Source of the DNA: Paracidovorax konjaci
Lineage (GTDB): Bacteria; Pseudomonadota; Gammaproteobacteria; Burkholderiales; Burkholderiaceae_C
Assembly: GCF_900112675.1 (NCBI RefSeq)
Contig: NZ_FOMQ01000012.1
Location: forward strand, 1-64,000
Length of the DNA: 64,000 nt
Direction of reading: 5' to 3'
The notes under the pieces were generated by a model. That model ran no database searches and had not been told where the DNA came from. It saw only the letters and a list, made by a program, of their open reading frames with translations. Shown in pieces: positions 42,975 through 54,586 of this stretch (its first letter is position 1; every line of letters begins with the position of its first letter). The translations under genes were made by a program, and so were the position numbers.

Positions 42975-44189
42975 ATGTACTTTCCCGACTGGCCCGTTCT
43001 CGATGCCGCCCTCGACTGGCTGGCCAACGGCCTGCTGGACCTGTCCTGGTGGCAGATCGTCCTCTACACGCTCGCGACCACGCACATCACCATCGCGGCC
43101 GTGACCATCTTCCTGCACCGCTCGCAGGCCCACCGCTCGGTGGACCTGGGCGCCGTGCCCTCGCATTTCTTCCGTTTCTGGCTCTGGATCGGCACCGGCA
43201 TGGTCACCAGGGAATGGGTGGCGGTGCACCGCAAGCACCACGCGAAGTGCGAAACTCCCGACGATCCGCACAGCCCGCAGACCCGCGGCCTGGACACCGT
43301 GATGTGGCGCGGCGCCGAGCTGTACCGCAGCGAGGCCGGCAACGCCGAGACGGTCGCCAAGTTCGGCCACGGCACGCCGGACGACTGGGTCGAGCGCAAC
43401 GTCTACAGCCGCTTCGCCTGGCAGGGCGTGGGGCTGATGCTCATCCTCAATGTGCTGCTCTTCGGTGCGCTGGGCGCCACCGTGTGGGCCGTGCAGATGC
43501 TCTGGATCCCGTTCTGGGCGGCCGGCGTGGTCAACGGCATCGGCCACTTCTGGGGCTACCGCAACTTCGAGGCGCAGGACGCCAGCACCAACCTCGTGCC
43601 CTGGGGCCTGGTGATCGGGGGCGAGGAACTGCACAACAACCACCACACCTACCCGACCTCGGCCAAGTTCTCCGTCAAGCCCTATGAATTCGACGTGGGC
43701 TGGCTCTACATCAGCGCGATGCGCCGGCTGGGCTGGGCCACGGTCAAGAAAATGCCGCCCAAGCTGCGCCTGGGTGCCGTCAGGCCGGTGGCGGACGAAG
43801 CCACGCTGGAGGCGCTCATCGCCAACCGCTACGAGGTCATGGCCGGCTACGCGCGGGGCGTGCGGCGCGCCTGCCGCGACGAGATCGCCGCGCTCAAGGC
43901 CCGCAATGCCGATGTGTCCGTGCTGCGCACCGCCCGCCGCTGGCTGCACCGCGATGCCGAGAAAGTGCCCGCACGTGCCCAGGCGCAGCTGGCCCGCGCG
44001 CGCGAGGCCCATCCGGTGCTCGACAAGATGGTCACCATGCGCGAGGAACTGCGCCAGCTCTGGATGAACACTTCCCAATCGCGCGAGCAGCTCACCGCCG
44101 ACCTGCAGGCCTGGTGCCGCCGGGCCGAGGAGAGCGGCGTGGCGGCGCTGCGCGAGTTCTCGCTCAGGCTGCGGGCCGCGCAGGCCTGA
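42975..44189 (+). CDS. Membrane acyl-CoA/fatty acid desaturase with C-terminal helical extension
   Basis: 404 residues. Three histidine boxes ligand the diiron centre: HRSQAH (48-53), HRKHH (85-89) and HNNHH (~220-224). Four membrane segments are visible. It introduces a cis double bond into acyl chains (delta-9 class). Residues beyond ~290 form an extra charged, helical region (ALKARNADVSVLRTARRWLH...LRQLWMNTSQSREQL...LQAWCRRAEESGVAALREFS) absent from classical desaturases. By recall, betaproteobacterial homologues share it and it resembles the end of some transposases; that link is tentative. Confidence 0.9.
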   Translation: MYFPDWPVLDAALDWLANGLLDLSWWQIVLYTLATTHITIAAVTIFLHRSQAHRSVDLGAVPSHFFRFWLWIGTGMVTREWVAVHRKHHAKCETPDDPHSPQTRGLDTVMWRGAELYRSEAGNAETVAKFGHGTPDDWVERNVYSRFAWQGVGLMLILNVLLFGALGATVWAVQMLWIPFWAAGVVNGIGHFWGYRNFEAQDASTNLVPWGLVIGGEELHNNHHTYPTSAKFSVKPYEFDVGWLYISAMRRLGWATVKKMPPKLRLGAVRPVADEATLEALIANRYEVMAGYARGVRRACRDEIAALKARNADVSVLRTARRWLHRDAEKVPARAQAQLARAREAHPVLDKMVTMREELRQLWMNTSQSREQLTADLQAWCRRAEESGVAALREFSLRLRAAQA

Positions 44190-44264
44190 AATCCGTGATG
44201 GGCTGCGCGCGCTCTCGTGGCGCGCGCACGGCCGCGACCGGGGACGGCCGCCGCCCGGTGCTGC

Positions 44265-44744
44265 TCAGGGGGCCGTCGTGGTCTCCGGGCCGTGCACCGA
44301 GTGCCGGGCCGCCGCACGCAGGCGTGCCATCTGGAGCAGCACACGCGCTGCACCCGAGAGGATCCGTCCCGCGTCCGCCAGGGTGTGCAGGAATTCGGCC
44401 ACGCGCACGCCCAACTGCGACAGCACCGGCACGGGCTCCAGCAGCACGGCATGTGCCGTTTCGGTGCCAGGGTTGCACAGCTCGATCCATTCGGCCGGAG
44501 CGCCTTCGAGGCCGACGCGGCACTGTCCTGCGCCCAGCGAACCCAGTTCGGCCTGGGACACCATCACCTGGCCCCACACCGTCGGGCCGCCGCGCAGTGC
44601 GAGGCGGCCGCGCTCGACCGTCAGCGAGCCCCCGGGCGGCAGGCAGAACAGAACCTTCTCTCCAGGGCGCAGCGACAGGTGCGACGCCGTGGGCGTGCCA
44701 GGGTGCCCGGTCCGGGCATCGTGCAGGTGGGTGTTGGAGGGCAT
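44265..44744 (-). CDS. Hypothetical protein, possibly DUF2917-like
   Basis: 159 residues. Contains LRPGEKVLFCLPPGGSLTVE followed by RGRLALRGGP, reminiscent of the small beta-rich DUF2917 proteins of betaproteobacteria, then an undefined helical C terminus (VAEFLHTLADAGRILSG). No signal peptide or catalytic motif. It is divergent from the MocR-type regulator (243-bp gap) and may be its target. Assignment uncertain. Confidence 0.6.
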   Translation of the reverse strand: MPSNTHLHDARTGHPGTPTASHLSLRPGEKVLFCLPPGGSLTVERGRLALRGGPTVWGQVMVSQAELGSLGAGQCRVGLEGAPAEWIELCNPGTETAHAVLLEPVPVLSQLGVRVAEFLHTLADAGRILSGAARVLLQMARLRAAARHSVHGPETTTAP

Positions 44745-44987
44745 GGTGTTTCCTCAGGCAAGTGGAGCAGAACAGGCCTCCAAGGTTAGGGAGAACCCTG
44801 ATGACAGGGCAGACACAGGGGCCCCGTGCTGTGAGTGGAACAGTGCAGATTTCCATGCCTCTGTTATGGTCCAGCACGGCGCTGCCTGTATCTGTCCGGG
44901 CGTTTTTGCCTCGGGCATGATGGTTCGCGCTCGCTCGGAGCGTTGCCGCTGCCCTTCTTCGTTTTCGCCGCATCCCGGTGTTCCGCC

Positions 44988-46535
44988 ATGTCCGATTCCG
45001 TTGCCGAACCCTCTGCCGTGCCCGGCGCGCCCCCCGGGGGCCAGCCGCGTTATCGCCAACTGGCGGGCCTGTACGAGCAGGCCATCGCCGCGGGCAGCCT
45101 GCAGCCGGGCATGCGCCTGCCTTCCGTGCGCGAGCTGTGCCAGCGGCACGGCGTGAGCCTCACCACCGCGCTGCAGGTATTGCGGCACCTGGAAGCCCAG
45201 GGATTCGCACAGGCCCGCGAACGGGTGGGGTACTTTGCCGCGGTGCCGGGCCGCATCGCCTCGCTGCCGGCCGCACGCGAGCCGGAACTGCACGAACCGC
45301 TCTCGCCCGATCCCCAACTGTTCGCCGGTATCAACGAACGCATCTCGCTCTTTCTGGAAAAGGCCCGCCGCGCCGGGCCCCTGGTGCTGGATCTCGGCAG
45401 TGCCATGCCGGCGCCTGCGTTGTTCGATGCCGACGCGCTCAACCGGCTCGCCATCCGGCTGCTGCGAGAGCAGCCCGACATCCTGGTGTACGGACCTTCG
45501 GCGCCTTCCACCCATCCCGAGTTCCAGCGGGCCATGGCGCACCATGCGCTGAGCTTCGGCCTCAGCCTGGCTCCGGACGACATCGGTGCCACGCACGGCA
45601 ATTCCGAGGCGGTGAACCTGGCCCTCGATGCGGTGGCGGAACCGGGCGACGTGATCGCCGTGGAGTCCCCCACCTTCTTCGGCATACTGCAGGCCATCGA
45701 AGTGCGCGGCCTGCGCGCTCTGGAGATACCCTGCAGCCCGCACACGGGCCTGTCGCTCGAGGCACTGGAACTGGCCGCCCGCAACGAGCCCCGGCTCAAG
45801 GCCGTGGTGGTGGTGCCCCACCTGCAGATGCCCCAGGGCAGCGTGATGCCCGACGCACACAAGGAACGGCTCGTCGCCCTCTGCGTGGAATACGGCCTGG
45901 CCCTCATCGAGGACGACATCTACCGGGAGTTTGTCGAGTCGCCCCAGCCGCTGCGGCCCGCCAAGGCCTGGGATCGGCCCGGCGACGCGGGGCAGGTGAT
46001 CTACTGCGCCTCGCTCAGCAAGAGCTTCGCGCCCGGGTTGCGCCAGGGCTGGATGAGCGCGGGCCGCTGGCATGCGCGCGTGCAGATGCTCAAGTTCGCC
46101 CGCACGCGCAACATGCAGACCTGGTCGCAACTGCTGGCGGCCCGGACCGTCGGCTCTCCCGCCTACGAGCGCCACCTGCGCCGCATGCGCGGCCATCTGA
46201 AGGAGCAGCGCGAGCAATCGGCCCGTGCGGTGGCGAGGCATTTCCCCATGGGAACGCGGCTGAGCCTGCCGCCCGGGGGCATCAGCCTCTGGCTCGAACT
46301 GCCGGCGGGCCTGTCGTCCACGCGCCTGTACGACGAGGCGCTGGCGCAGGGAATCCGTGTCGCTCCCGGCCCCATGTTCTCGAACACCGGGCGCTACGAG
46401 CATTTCCTGCGGCTGAGCTGCGGCATGCCGTTCACGCCGGCCGTGGAGGAGGGCTACCGCATGCTCGGCGAGCTTCTCGCGCGCCAGCGCGATGGCGCGC
46501 GTGCGGCGCCCGGGTGCCTGCGCGCCGCGGCCTGA
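44988..46535 (+). CDS. MocR-type regulator (GntR DNA-binding domain fused to aminotransferase fold)
   Basis: 515 residues from MSDSVAEPS. N-terminal GntR winged helix (GGQPRYRQLAGLYEQAI, then GMRLPSVRELCQRHGVSLTT). From ~110 on, a class I aminotransferase domain with GNSEAVNLALDAV, LIEDDIYREF, and the PLP lysine Lys345 in SLSKSFAPGLRQGW. MocR proteins sense PLP or amino compounds and regulate nearby genes. The divergent hypothetical gene is a candidate target, as is the gene itself. Confidence 0.9.
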   Translation: MSDSVAEPSAVPGAPPGGQPRYRQLAGLYEQAIAAGSLQPGMRLPSVRELCQRHGVSLTTALQVLRHLEAQGFAQARERVGYFAAVPGRIASLPAAREPELHEPLSPDPQLFAGINERISLFLEKARRAGPLVLDLGSAMPAPALFDADALNRLAIRLLREQPDILVYGPSAPSTHPEFQRAMAHHALSFGLSLAPDDIGATHGNSEAVNLALDAVAEPGDVIAVESPTFFGILQAIEVRGLRALEIPCSPHTGLSLEALELAARNEPRLKAVVVVPHLQMPQGSVMPDAHKERLVALCVEYGLALIEDDIYREFVESPQPLRPAKAWDRPGDAGQVIYCASLSKSFAPGLRQGWMSAGRWHARVQMLKFARTRNMQTWSQLLAARTVGSPAYERHLRRMRGHLKEQREQSARAVARHFPMGTRLSLPPGGISLWLELPAGLSSTRLYDEALAQGIRVAPGPMFSNTGRYEHFLRLSCGMPFTPAVEEGYRMLGELLARQRDGARAAPGCLRAAA

Positions 46536-46710
46536 GGTCCAGGCGGCCCACGCGCCCTTTGCACCGGAAGAAGACCCGCGCATTGGCCTATGGCCTGGGG
46601 CGCATGCCGTCACCCCGGGTGGGCGAGTGCCGGCAGCCGTGCCCGATTCTTTGGCTTCTGCCGTGGAATTGCCGCGCCGGCGCACCTGAAGCGTCTGCCG
46701 TGCGGGCATG

Positions 46711-46740
46711 AAAAAGCCGCCCTCGGTGGGGCGGCTTCTT
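46711..46740 (-). terminator. Rho-independent terminator of rpmBG
   Basis: Stem AGCCGCCC / GGGCGGCT-like (arms at 46715-46722 and 46729-46736), flanked by AAAAA on the left, which on the minus strand gives a U-tract after the hairpin. It lies 29 bases past the rpmG stop and could also stop transcripts from the convergent MocR gene. Confidence 0.85.
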
Positions 46741-46768
46741 CGGGGAATTCGCGGAAGGGGCGCAGGCC

Positions 46769-46939
46769 TTACTTCAGCTTCATTTCCTTGTACTCGACGT
46801 GCTTGCGAGCCTTGGGGTCGAACTTGATGATCAACATCTTTTCAGGCATCGTCTTCTTGTTCTTGGTCGTGGTGTAGAAGTGGCCGGTTCCTGCGGTGGA
46901 TTCCAGCTTGATCTTGTCGCGTCCGCCTTTGGTTGCCAT
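46769..46939 (-). CDS. rpmG: 50S ribosomal protein L33
   Basis: 56 residues, the usual length. The sequence [19 protein letters not shown]...[10 protein letters not shown]...[17 protein letters not shown] is characteristic of the cysteine-free (C-) paralogue, which does not bind zinc. It follows rpmB by 11 bases as in most proteobacteria. Confidence 0.98.
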   Translation of the reverse strand: MATKGGRDKIKLESTAGTGHFYTTTKNKKTMPEKMLIIKFDPKARKHVEYKEMKLK

Positions 46940-46950
46940 GGTGCTACTCC

Positions 46951-47184
46951 TTAAGCTTGGCCGCGTGCACGCAGGTCGGCGAGCACGGAATCGATACCGT
47001 TCTTGTCGATCAGACGCAGGGCAGCGCTGGAAACACGCAGGCGCACCCAGCGGTTTTCGCTCTCGACCCAGAAACGGCGGTATTGCAGGTTCGGGAGGAA
47101 CCGGCGCTTGGTTTTGTTGTTGGCGTGGGAAACGTTGTTCCCGACCATGGGCTTCTTGCCCGTTACGTCGCAGACGCGTGCCAT
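46951..47184 (-). CDS. rpmB: 50S ribosomal protein L28
   Basis: 77 residues starting [20 protein letters not shown], with the conserved [18 protein letters not shown]. First gene of rpmBG. ATG 47184 gives the family N terminus; an in-frame upstream start at 47205 was rejected. Transcribed from a promoter at about 47373-47400, leaving a ~180-nt leader that contains a hairpin. Confidence 0.98.
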   Translation of the reverse strand: MARVCDVTGKKPMVGNNVSHANNKTKRRFLPNLQYRRFWVESENRWVRLRVSSAALRLIDKNGIDSVLADLRARGQA

Positions 47185-47328
47185 GAGGACACTCCGATTT
47201 TTCAATTACAGCCGCTGGACATGCACGCTCCGCGTGATTGCGGAGCCTGCCCTGCGGCCTCACCTCGCCAGATAGGGTGGCGGTAGCCCGGGGGTATCTG
47301 CTGCCCTGGTGAGCCCTTTGGGGGCGGC

Positions 47329-47352
47329 GCACTCCGGAAAAAACCGGGGTGC
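47329..47352 (-). other. Hairpin in the rpmB leader
   Basis: A fully paired 9-bp stem (with one G-U) and a six-base loop: GCACTCCGG / CCGGGGTGC around AAAAAA on the plus strand, giving a U6 loop in the rpmB mRNA. It sits between the rpmB promoter and start codon and could be a regulatory or ribosomal-protein binding structure. Confidence 0.45.
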
Positions 47353-47372
47353 AAGGTGCAGCAAAGCCGCGC

Positions 47373-47400
47373 ATTATAGCCCGGCCCGGGAATGCGTCCA
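47373..47400 (-). promoter_or_regulatory. Sigma-70 promoter of rpmBG
   Basis: Perfect TATAAT on the minus strand (47378-47373), preceded after 16 bases by TGGACG (47400-47395), four of six matches to TTGACA. Right orientation and position for rpmB, just past the trxB end. Confidence 0.65.
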
Positions 47401-47412
47401 GCCCCTTCGTGA

Positions 47413-50935
<3,523 letters not shown>

Positions 50936-50972
50936 CCGCGGTGCGCCGGTCCCCGACGACAAGGATGGAATG

Positions 50973-51605
50973 ATGAAACACTGGTTTGCTATTGTTTTGA
51001 TAGCTGCGGGCGTCCAGAATGCAGCGGCAGACGGCATGAAGAGCCTGGAATCCTTCATGAAGGGCGCCCAGGCCGGGCGCGCGGATTTCACCCAGACGGT
51101 GACTTCGCCACCCAAGGAGGGGCAGGCCGCACGCACCAAGACCTCCAGCGGCACCTTCGAATTCCACCGGCCCGGGCGCTTCAGGTTTGCCTACGTGAAG
51201 CCGTTCGAGCAGACGATCGTGGCGGACGGCAAGACGCTGTGGCTCTACGATGCGGACCTGAACCAGGTCACGCAGCGTGCGCAGTCGCAGGCCTTGGGCA
51301 CCACGCCAGCGGCCCTGCTGGCGTCCTCGCCCGATCTGCAGGCGCTGCGCAAGGATTTCACGCTCGAATCCGCCCCCGATCAGGAGGGGCTGCAGTGGGT
51401 GCAGGCCACGCCCCGCGCCAAGGATGGCCAGCTCAAGAGCGTGCGCGTGGGCTTCCAGGGGGATCAACTGGCAGCGCTGGACATCCTCGACAGCTTTGGC
51501 CAGCGCTCGGTGATCCGGTTCAACAACCTGCAGGCCAGCGCTTCGCTCCCGGCCTCCACCTTCGAATTCAAGCCGCCACCGGGCGCGGACGTGGTGCGGC
51601 AGTAG
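50973..51605 (+). CDS. lolA: Outer-membrane lipoprotein carrier protein LolA
   Basis: 210 residues. Periplasmic chaperone that takes lipoproteins from LolCDE to LolB. The mature part has the family pattern FTQTVTSPPK, SGTFEFHRPGRFRFAYVKPF and the hydrophobic-cavity strands to the end. The signal peptide is short (MKHWFAIVLIAAGVQNAAAD). Its hydrophobic core codons (FAIVLIA) coincide with a copy of the dispersed GCTAT...ATAGC repeat. ATG 50973 was preferred to ATG 50970 on spacing from AAGGA. It lies between ftsK and rarA, as in relatives. Confidence 0.93.
   Translation: MKHWFAIVLIAAGVQNAAADGMKSLESFMKGAQAGRADFTQTVTSPPKEGQAARTKTSSGTFEFHRPGRFRFAYVKPFEQTIVADGKTLWLYDADLNQVTQRAQSQALGTTPAALLASSPDLQALRKDFTLESAPDQEGLQWVQATPRAKDGQLKSVRVGFQGDQLAALDILDSFGQRSVIRFNNLQASASLPASTFEFKPPPGADVVRQ
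50986..51005 (+). repeat. Dispersed stem-loop repeat forming the lolA signal-peptide core
   Basis: TTGCTATTGTTTTGATAGCT: the 17-nt stem GCTAT-N7-ATAGC at 50988-51004 with its usual TT prefix. In frame it encodes residues 5-11 of LolA. The AATGGAT tail is not clear here. Confidence 0.65.
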
Positions 51606-51627
51606 CCTGTGCCGTGAAGTGCCCGCC

Positions 51628-51990
51628 TTACCGGGCGAGCCACAGCAGCGCCAGGCCGACGACCGCCGGCACGGACTGGATGAACAGGATCTTGCGGGCT
51701 GCGGTGGCGGCCCCATAGAGCCCGGCCACCAGGACGCACAGCAGGAAGAAGGTCATGACCGCGCGGCCATGCGGGCCGCCGAGCCACAGGCCCCAGAAAA
51801 GCCCTGCGGCCAGGAATCCGTTGTAGAGGCCCTGGTTTGCGGCCAGTACCTTGGTGGCTGCTGCCCGCTCCGGGGTCTGCCGGAAGGCCCGCAGGCCGGC
51901 GGGCTTCTCCCAGAGGAACATTTCCAGCACGAGGATGTAGACGTGCAGCACGGCGATCAAAGCGACGACGGCTTGGGCGGCAAAAGACAT
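51628..51990 (-). CDS. DUF1304 membrane protein
   Basis: 120 residues, four predicted membrane segments. The signature HVYILVLEMFLWEKPAGLRAF, then LAANQGLYNGFLAAGL, is that of DUF1304, integral membrane proteins of unknown role. It is on the opposite strand between lolA and rarA, converging on lolA. Confidence 0.9.
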   Translation of the reverse strand: MSFAAQAVVALIAVLHVYILVLEMFLWEKPAGLRAFRQTPERAAATKVLAANQGLYNGFLAAGLFWGLWLGGPHGRAVMTFFLLCVLVAGLYGAATAARKILFIQSVPAVVGLALLWLAR

Positions 51991-52177
51991 GGGCGGGTTC
52001 CTCCAGGCAGACCGATGGATTGTTGGATGGGTTGCGGCCGGTCGCTGGCCGCCGCGCATTGTGCGCGACTCGACCGCAGCGGCGCGACACATGGCGGACA
52101 GGCCCGGGGCCGGGGGGAAGGGGGCTGGTCTGCCGGGCAAAGGCACCGCGGCGCGGATCGCCTGCTTCGGCGCTGTC

Positions 52178-52771
52178 TCAGGTCACCCGCCGGGCCAGCG
52201 TCGAGGCCACCTGCTGGCGCAACGCGGGAAGCACTTCTTCGGCAAACCACGGATTGCGCTTCAGCCACCCGTTGTTCCGCGGGCTGGGGTGCGGCAGCAG
52301 CCAGAACCGCGGGGCGTTCCGGCGCCAGTGCCGTACGCCATCCGTCAGGGAGAGTGCCGGCGTCCCGGGTCGGTGCCAGGCTGCGGCATGGGCCCCCAGC
52401 ACGATGGTGAGTTCGATGCCCGGCAGATTCTCCAGCAGCGGGGCCCGCCAGGTGACCGCGCATTCGGGGCGGGGTGGCAGATCGCCCGAGCGCCCCGTGC
52501 CGGGGTAGCAGAAGCCCATGGGCACGATCGCGATGCGCTCGGCGTCGTAGAACGTGGCCCGGTCCACGCCCATCCATTCGCGCAGCCGTTCGCCGCTGGC
52601 GTCGTCGAAAGGAATGCCGCTGGCGTGCACCTTCCGCCCCGGTGCCTGCCCCGCCACGAGGATCCGCGCGCCGGCCGCGGCCTGGAGCACGGGACGGGGT
52701 CCGAGGGGCAGAGAGGGCGCGCAGAGCGTGCAATGCCGGATGCGGTCGAGCAGGATGGGCAGATCAGACAT
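52178..52771 (-). CDS. Uracil-DNA glycosylase family protein
   Basis: 197 residues. UDG-superfamily features: GARILVAGQAPGRKVHASG (the GQAPG loop), IPFDDASGERLREWMG, IVPMGFCYPG, and the C-terminal LLPHPSPRNNGW resembling the HPSP(L) catalytic loop. This branch (often annotated uracil-DNA glycosylase family) lacks the full four-cysteine iron-sulphur set, having only CTLC at the N terminus. True activity is uncertain. It is divergent from rarA with a 202-bp gap. Confidence 0.85.
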   Translation of the reverse strand: MSDLPILLDRIRHCTLCAPSLPLGPRPVLQAAAGARILVAGQAPGRKVHASGIPFDDASGERLREWMGVDRATFYDAERIAIVPMGFCYPGTGRSGDLPPRPECAVTWRAPLLENLPGIELTIVLGAHAAAWHRPGTPALSLTDGVRHWRRNAPRFWLLPHPSPRNNGWLKRNPWFAEEVLPALRQQVASTLARRVT

Positions 52772-52973
52772 CGGAGGGGCGAGAACGGAAAAGTCTGGAA
52801 GCTTCGTGCAGGGCCGGGCGTGGAGGATGCCCCGGTTTGGTGCAGGATAACGGCGGCAGGAATAATGGACAGCTAGCTGCCTTGTTCCCTGCACGGTGGT
52901 CTGGCCGGGCCGGGTCCGCGGCCCGGGTTTCACTGCTGTACACCTCCACTCCCACCTTCTCACACTGCTGCCC

Positions 52974-54305
52974 ATGGCCGATCTGTTCTCCGCATCCCCC
53001 GCTGCTCCTCTGGCCGAAGCCTTGCGTCCGGCCAGCCTGGATGAGGTGATCGGGCAGTCGCACCTCATCGGACCCGGAAAGCCACTGCGGCTCGCCTTCG
53101 AGTCCGGCAAGCCGCATTCGATGATTCTCTGGGGGCCGCCGGGGGTGGGCAAGACCACGCTGGCGCGGCTCACCGCACGTGCTTTCGGCTACGAGTTCAT
53201 CGCTCTGTCGGCGGTTTTCTCGGGCGTGAAGGAAATCCGCGCTTCGATGGAACAGGCCGAGCACAACCTGGCGCTCGGAAAAAAGACCATTCTGTTCGTG
53301 GACGAGATCCACCGTTTCAACAAGAGCCAGCAGGATGGGTTGTTGCCCTTCGTGGAGTCCGGGCTCGTGACCTTTGTCGGGGCCACGACGGAGAATCCGT
53401 CCTTCGAGGTCAATTCCGCGTTGCTTTCCCGTGCGCAGGTCTACGTGCTGCAAGCGCTGGACGAGGACGAACTGCGGCAGCTCGTGGAGCGCGCGCAAAC
53501 CAAGGTGCTCACGCACCTGGAGCTGGATGCCGCGGCCGTGAGCACCCTGGTGGGCTATGCCGACGGCGATGCGCGCCGGCTGCTCAACCTGGTGGAGCAG
53601 ACCGACACGGCAGCGCAGGCGGCCGGGGTGGCGAAGGTCGACGCCGCATTCCTGCAAAGCGCGCTCACGCTCAATGCACGGCGGTTCGACAAGGGGGGCG
53701 ACCATTTCTACGACCAGATCTCTGCGCTGCACAAATCCGTGCGCGGCTCCCATCCCGATGCGGCACTCTATTGGCTCTGCCGCATGCTCGACGGCGGTGC
53801 AGATGCCAAGTACCTTTCGCGCCGCATCGTCCGCATGGCCTGGGAAGACATCGGGCTGGCCGACCCCCGCGCCTTGCAGATCGCCAACGATGCGGCTTCC
53901 ACGTACGAGCGGCTGGGATCGCCGGAAGGAGAGCTCGCCCTGGCGCAGGCGGTGATCTACCTGGCCGCCGCACCCAAGAGCAATGCCGGATACATGGCCT
54001 ACAACCAGGCCAAGGCCCATATCAAGAAAGACAAATCCCGGGAAGTGCCAGTGCATCTGCGCAATGCACCGACCCGGCTCATGAAGGAACTGGGTCATGG
54101 GAAGGCCTACCGTTACGCCCATGACGAGCCAGAGGGTTACGCGGCGGGCGAAACCTACCTGCCCGAAGGGATGGCCGAACCTGGCTGGTATGCGCCCGTG
54201 CCGCGCGGGCTCGAAGCCAAAATCGCCGAAAAGCTCGCCCACCTTCGGCGGCTGGACGCTGCGGCGCACGGTGACGGCAGCGATCCGCTGTCCGCTGACG
54301 ACTGA
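52974..54305 (+). CDS. rarA: Replication-associated recombination protein A (MgsA/Mgs1 family AAA+ ATPase)
   Basis: 443 residues. Clamp-loader-like AAA+: Walker A WGPPGVGKTT (54-62), Walker B TILFVDEIHRFNKSQQDGLL, sensor 1 VGATTENPSFEVNSALLSR, and the C-terminal tetramerisation domain (KGGDHFYDQISALHKSVRGS, then AYNQAKAHIKKDKSREVP). Acts at stalled replication forks with SSB. In the ftsK-lolA-rarA block; serS, which often follows, is absent and livH comes next. Confidence 0.96.
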   Translation: MADLFSASPAAPLAEALRPASLDEVIGQSHLIGPGKPLRLAFESGKPHSMILWGPPGVGKTTLARLTARAFGYEFIALSAVFSGVKEIRASMEQAEHNLALGKKTILFVDEIHRFNKSQQDGLLPFVESGLVTFVGATTENPSFEVNSALLSRAQVYVLQALDEDELRQLVERAQTKVLTHLELDAAAVSTLVGYADGDARRLLNLVEQTDTAAQAAGVAKVDAAFLQSALTLNARRFDKGGDHFYDQISALHKSVRGSHPDAALYWLCRMLDGGADAKYLSRRIVRMAWEDIGLADPRALQIANDAASTYERLGSPEGELALAQAVIYLAAAPKSNAGYMAYNQAKAHIKKDKSREVPVHLRNAPTRLMKELGHGKAYRYAHDEPEGYAAGETYLPEGMAEPGWYAPVPRGLEAKIAEKLAHLRRLDAAAHGDGSDPLSADD

Positions 54306-54470
54306 CCGGCATTCCCCGGGCATCCGGCCGCTGCAATGGCCATGCCGCAGCCGCATCGGATCAGTCTTCCTAATGGCGCCCATGCGCTGCTGATGGCAAC
54401 GAAATCCTCGGGAAAACCCCGTCGGGCCATGGTAAGGCGGGCGCAATGCATCTGGCTACAATCCCGCACC

Positions 54471-54504
54471 AAACCCGCGTGGCACCCGTCCTGGCGGGTT
54501 TTTT
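54471..54504 (+). terminator. Terminator-like hairpin upstream of livH
   Basis: ACCCGC (54473-54478) pairs with GCGGGT (54494-54499), with T6 at 54499-54504. A TACAAT box lies just upstream at 54457-54462. It may end rarA transcripts or act as an attenuator or short leader RNA before the liv operon, whose ATG is 83 bases further. Confidence 0.55.
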
Positions 54505-54586
54505 GCTACATGGCAATCGGGCCCATAAGGCTGAACCGATTCCCGGCCCGGTACGGGTGGGACGTCACAAACGAAGGACTTTTTTT

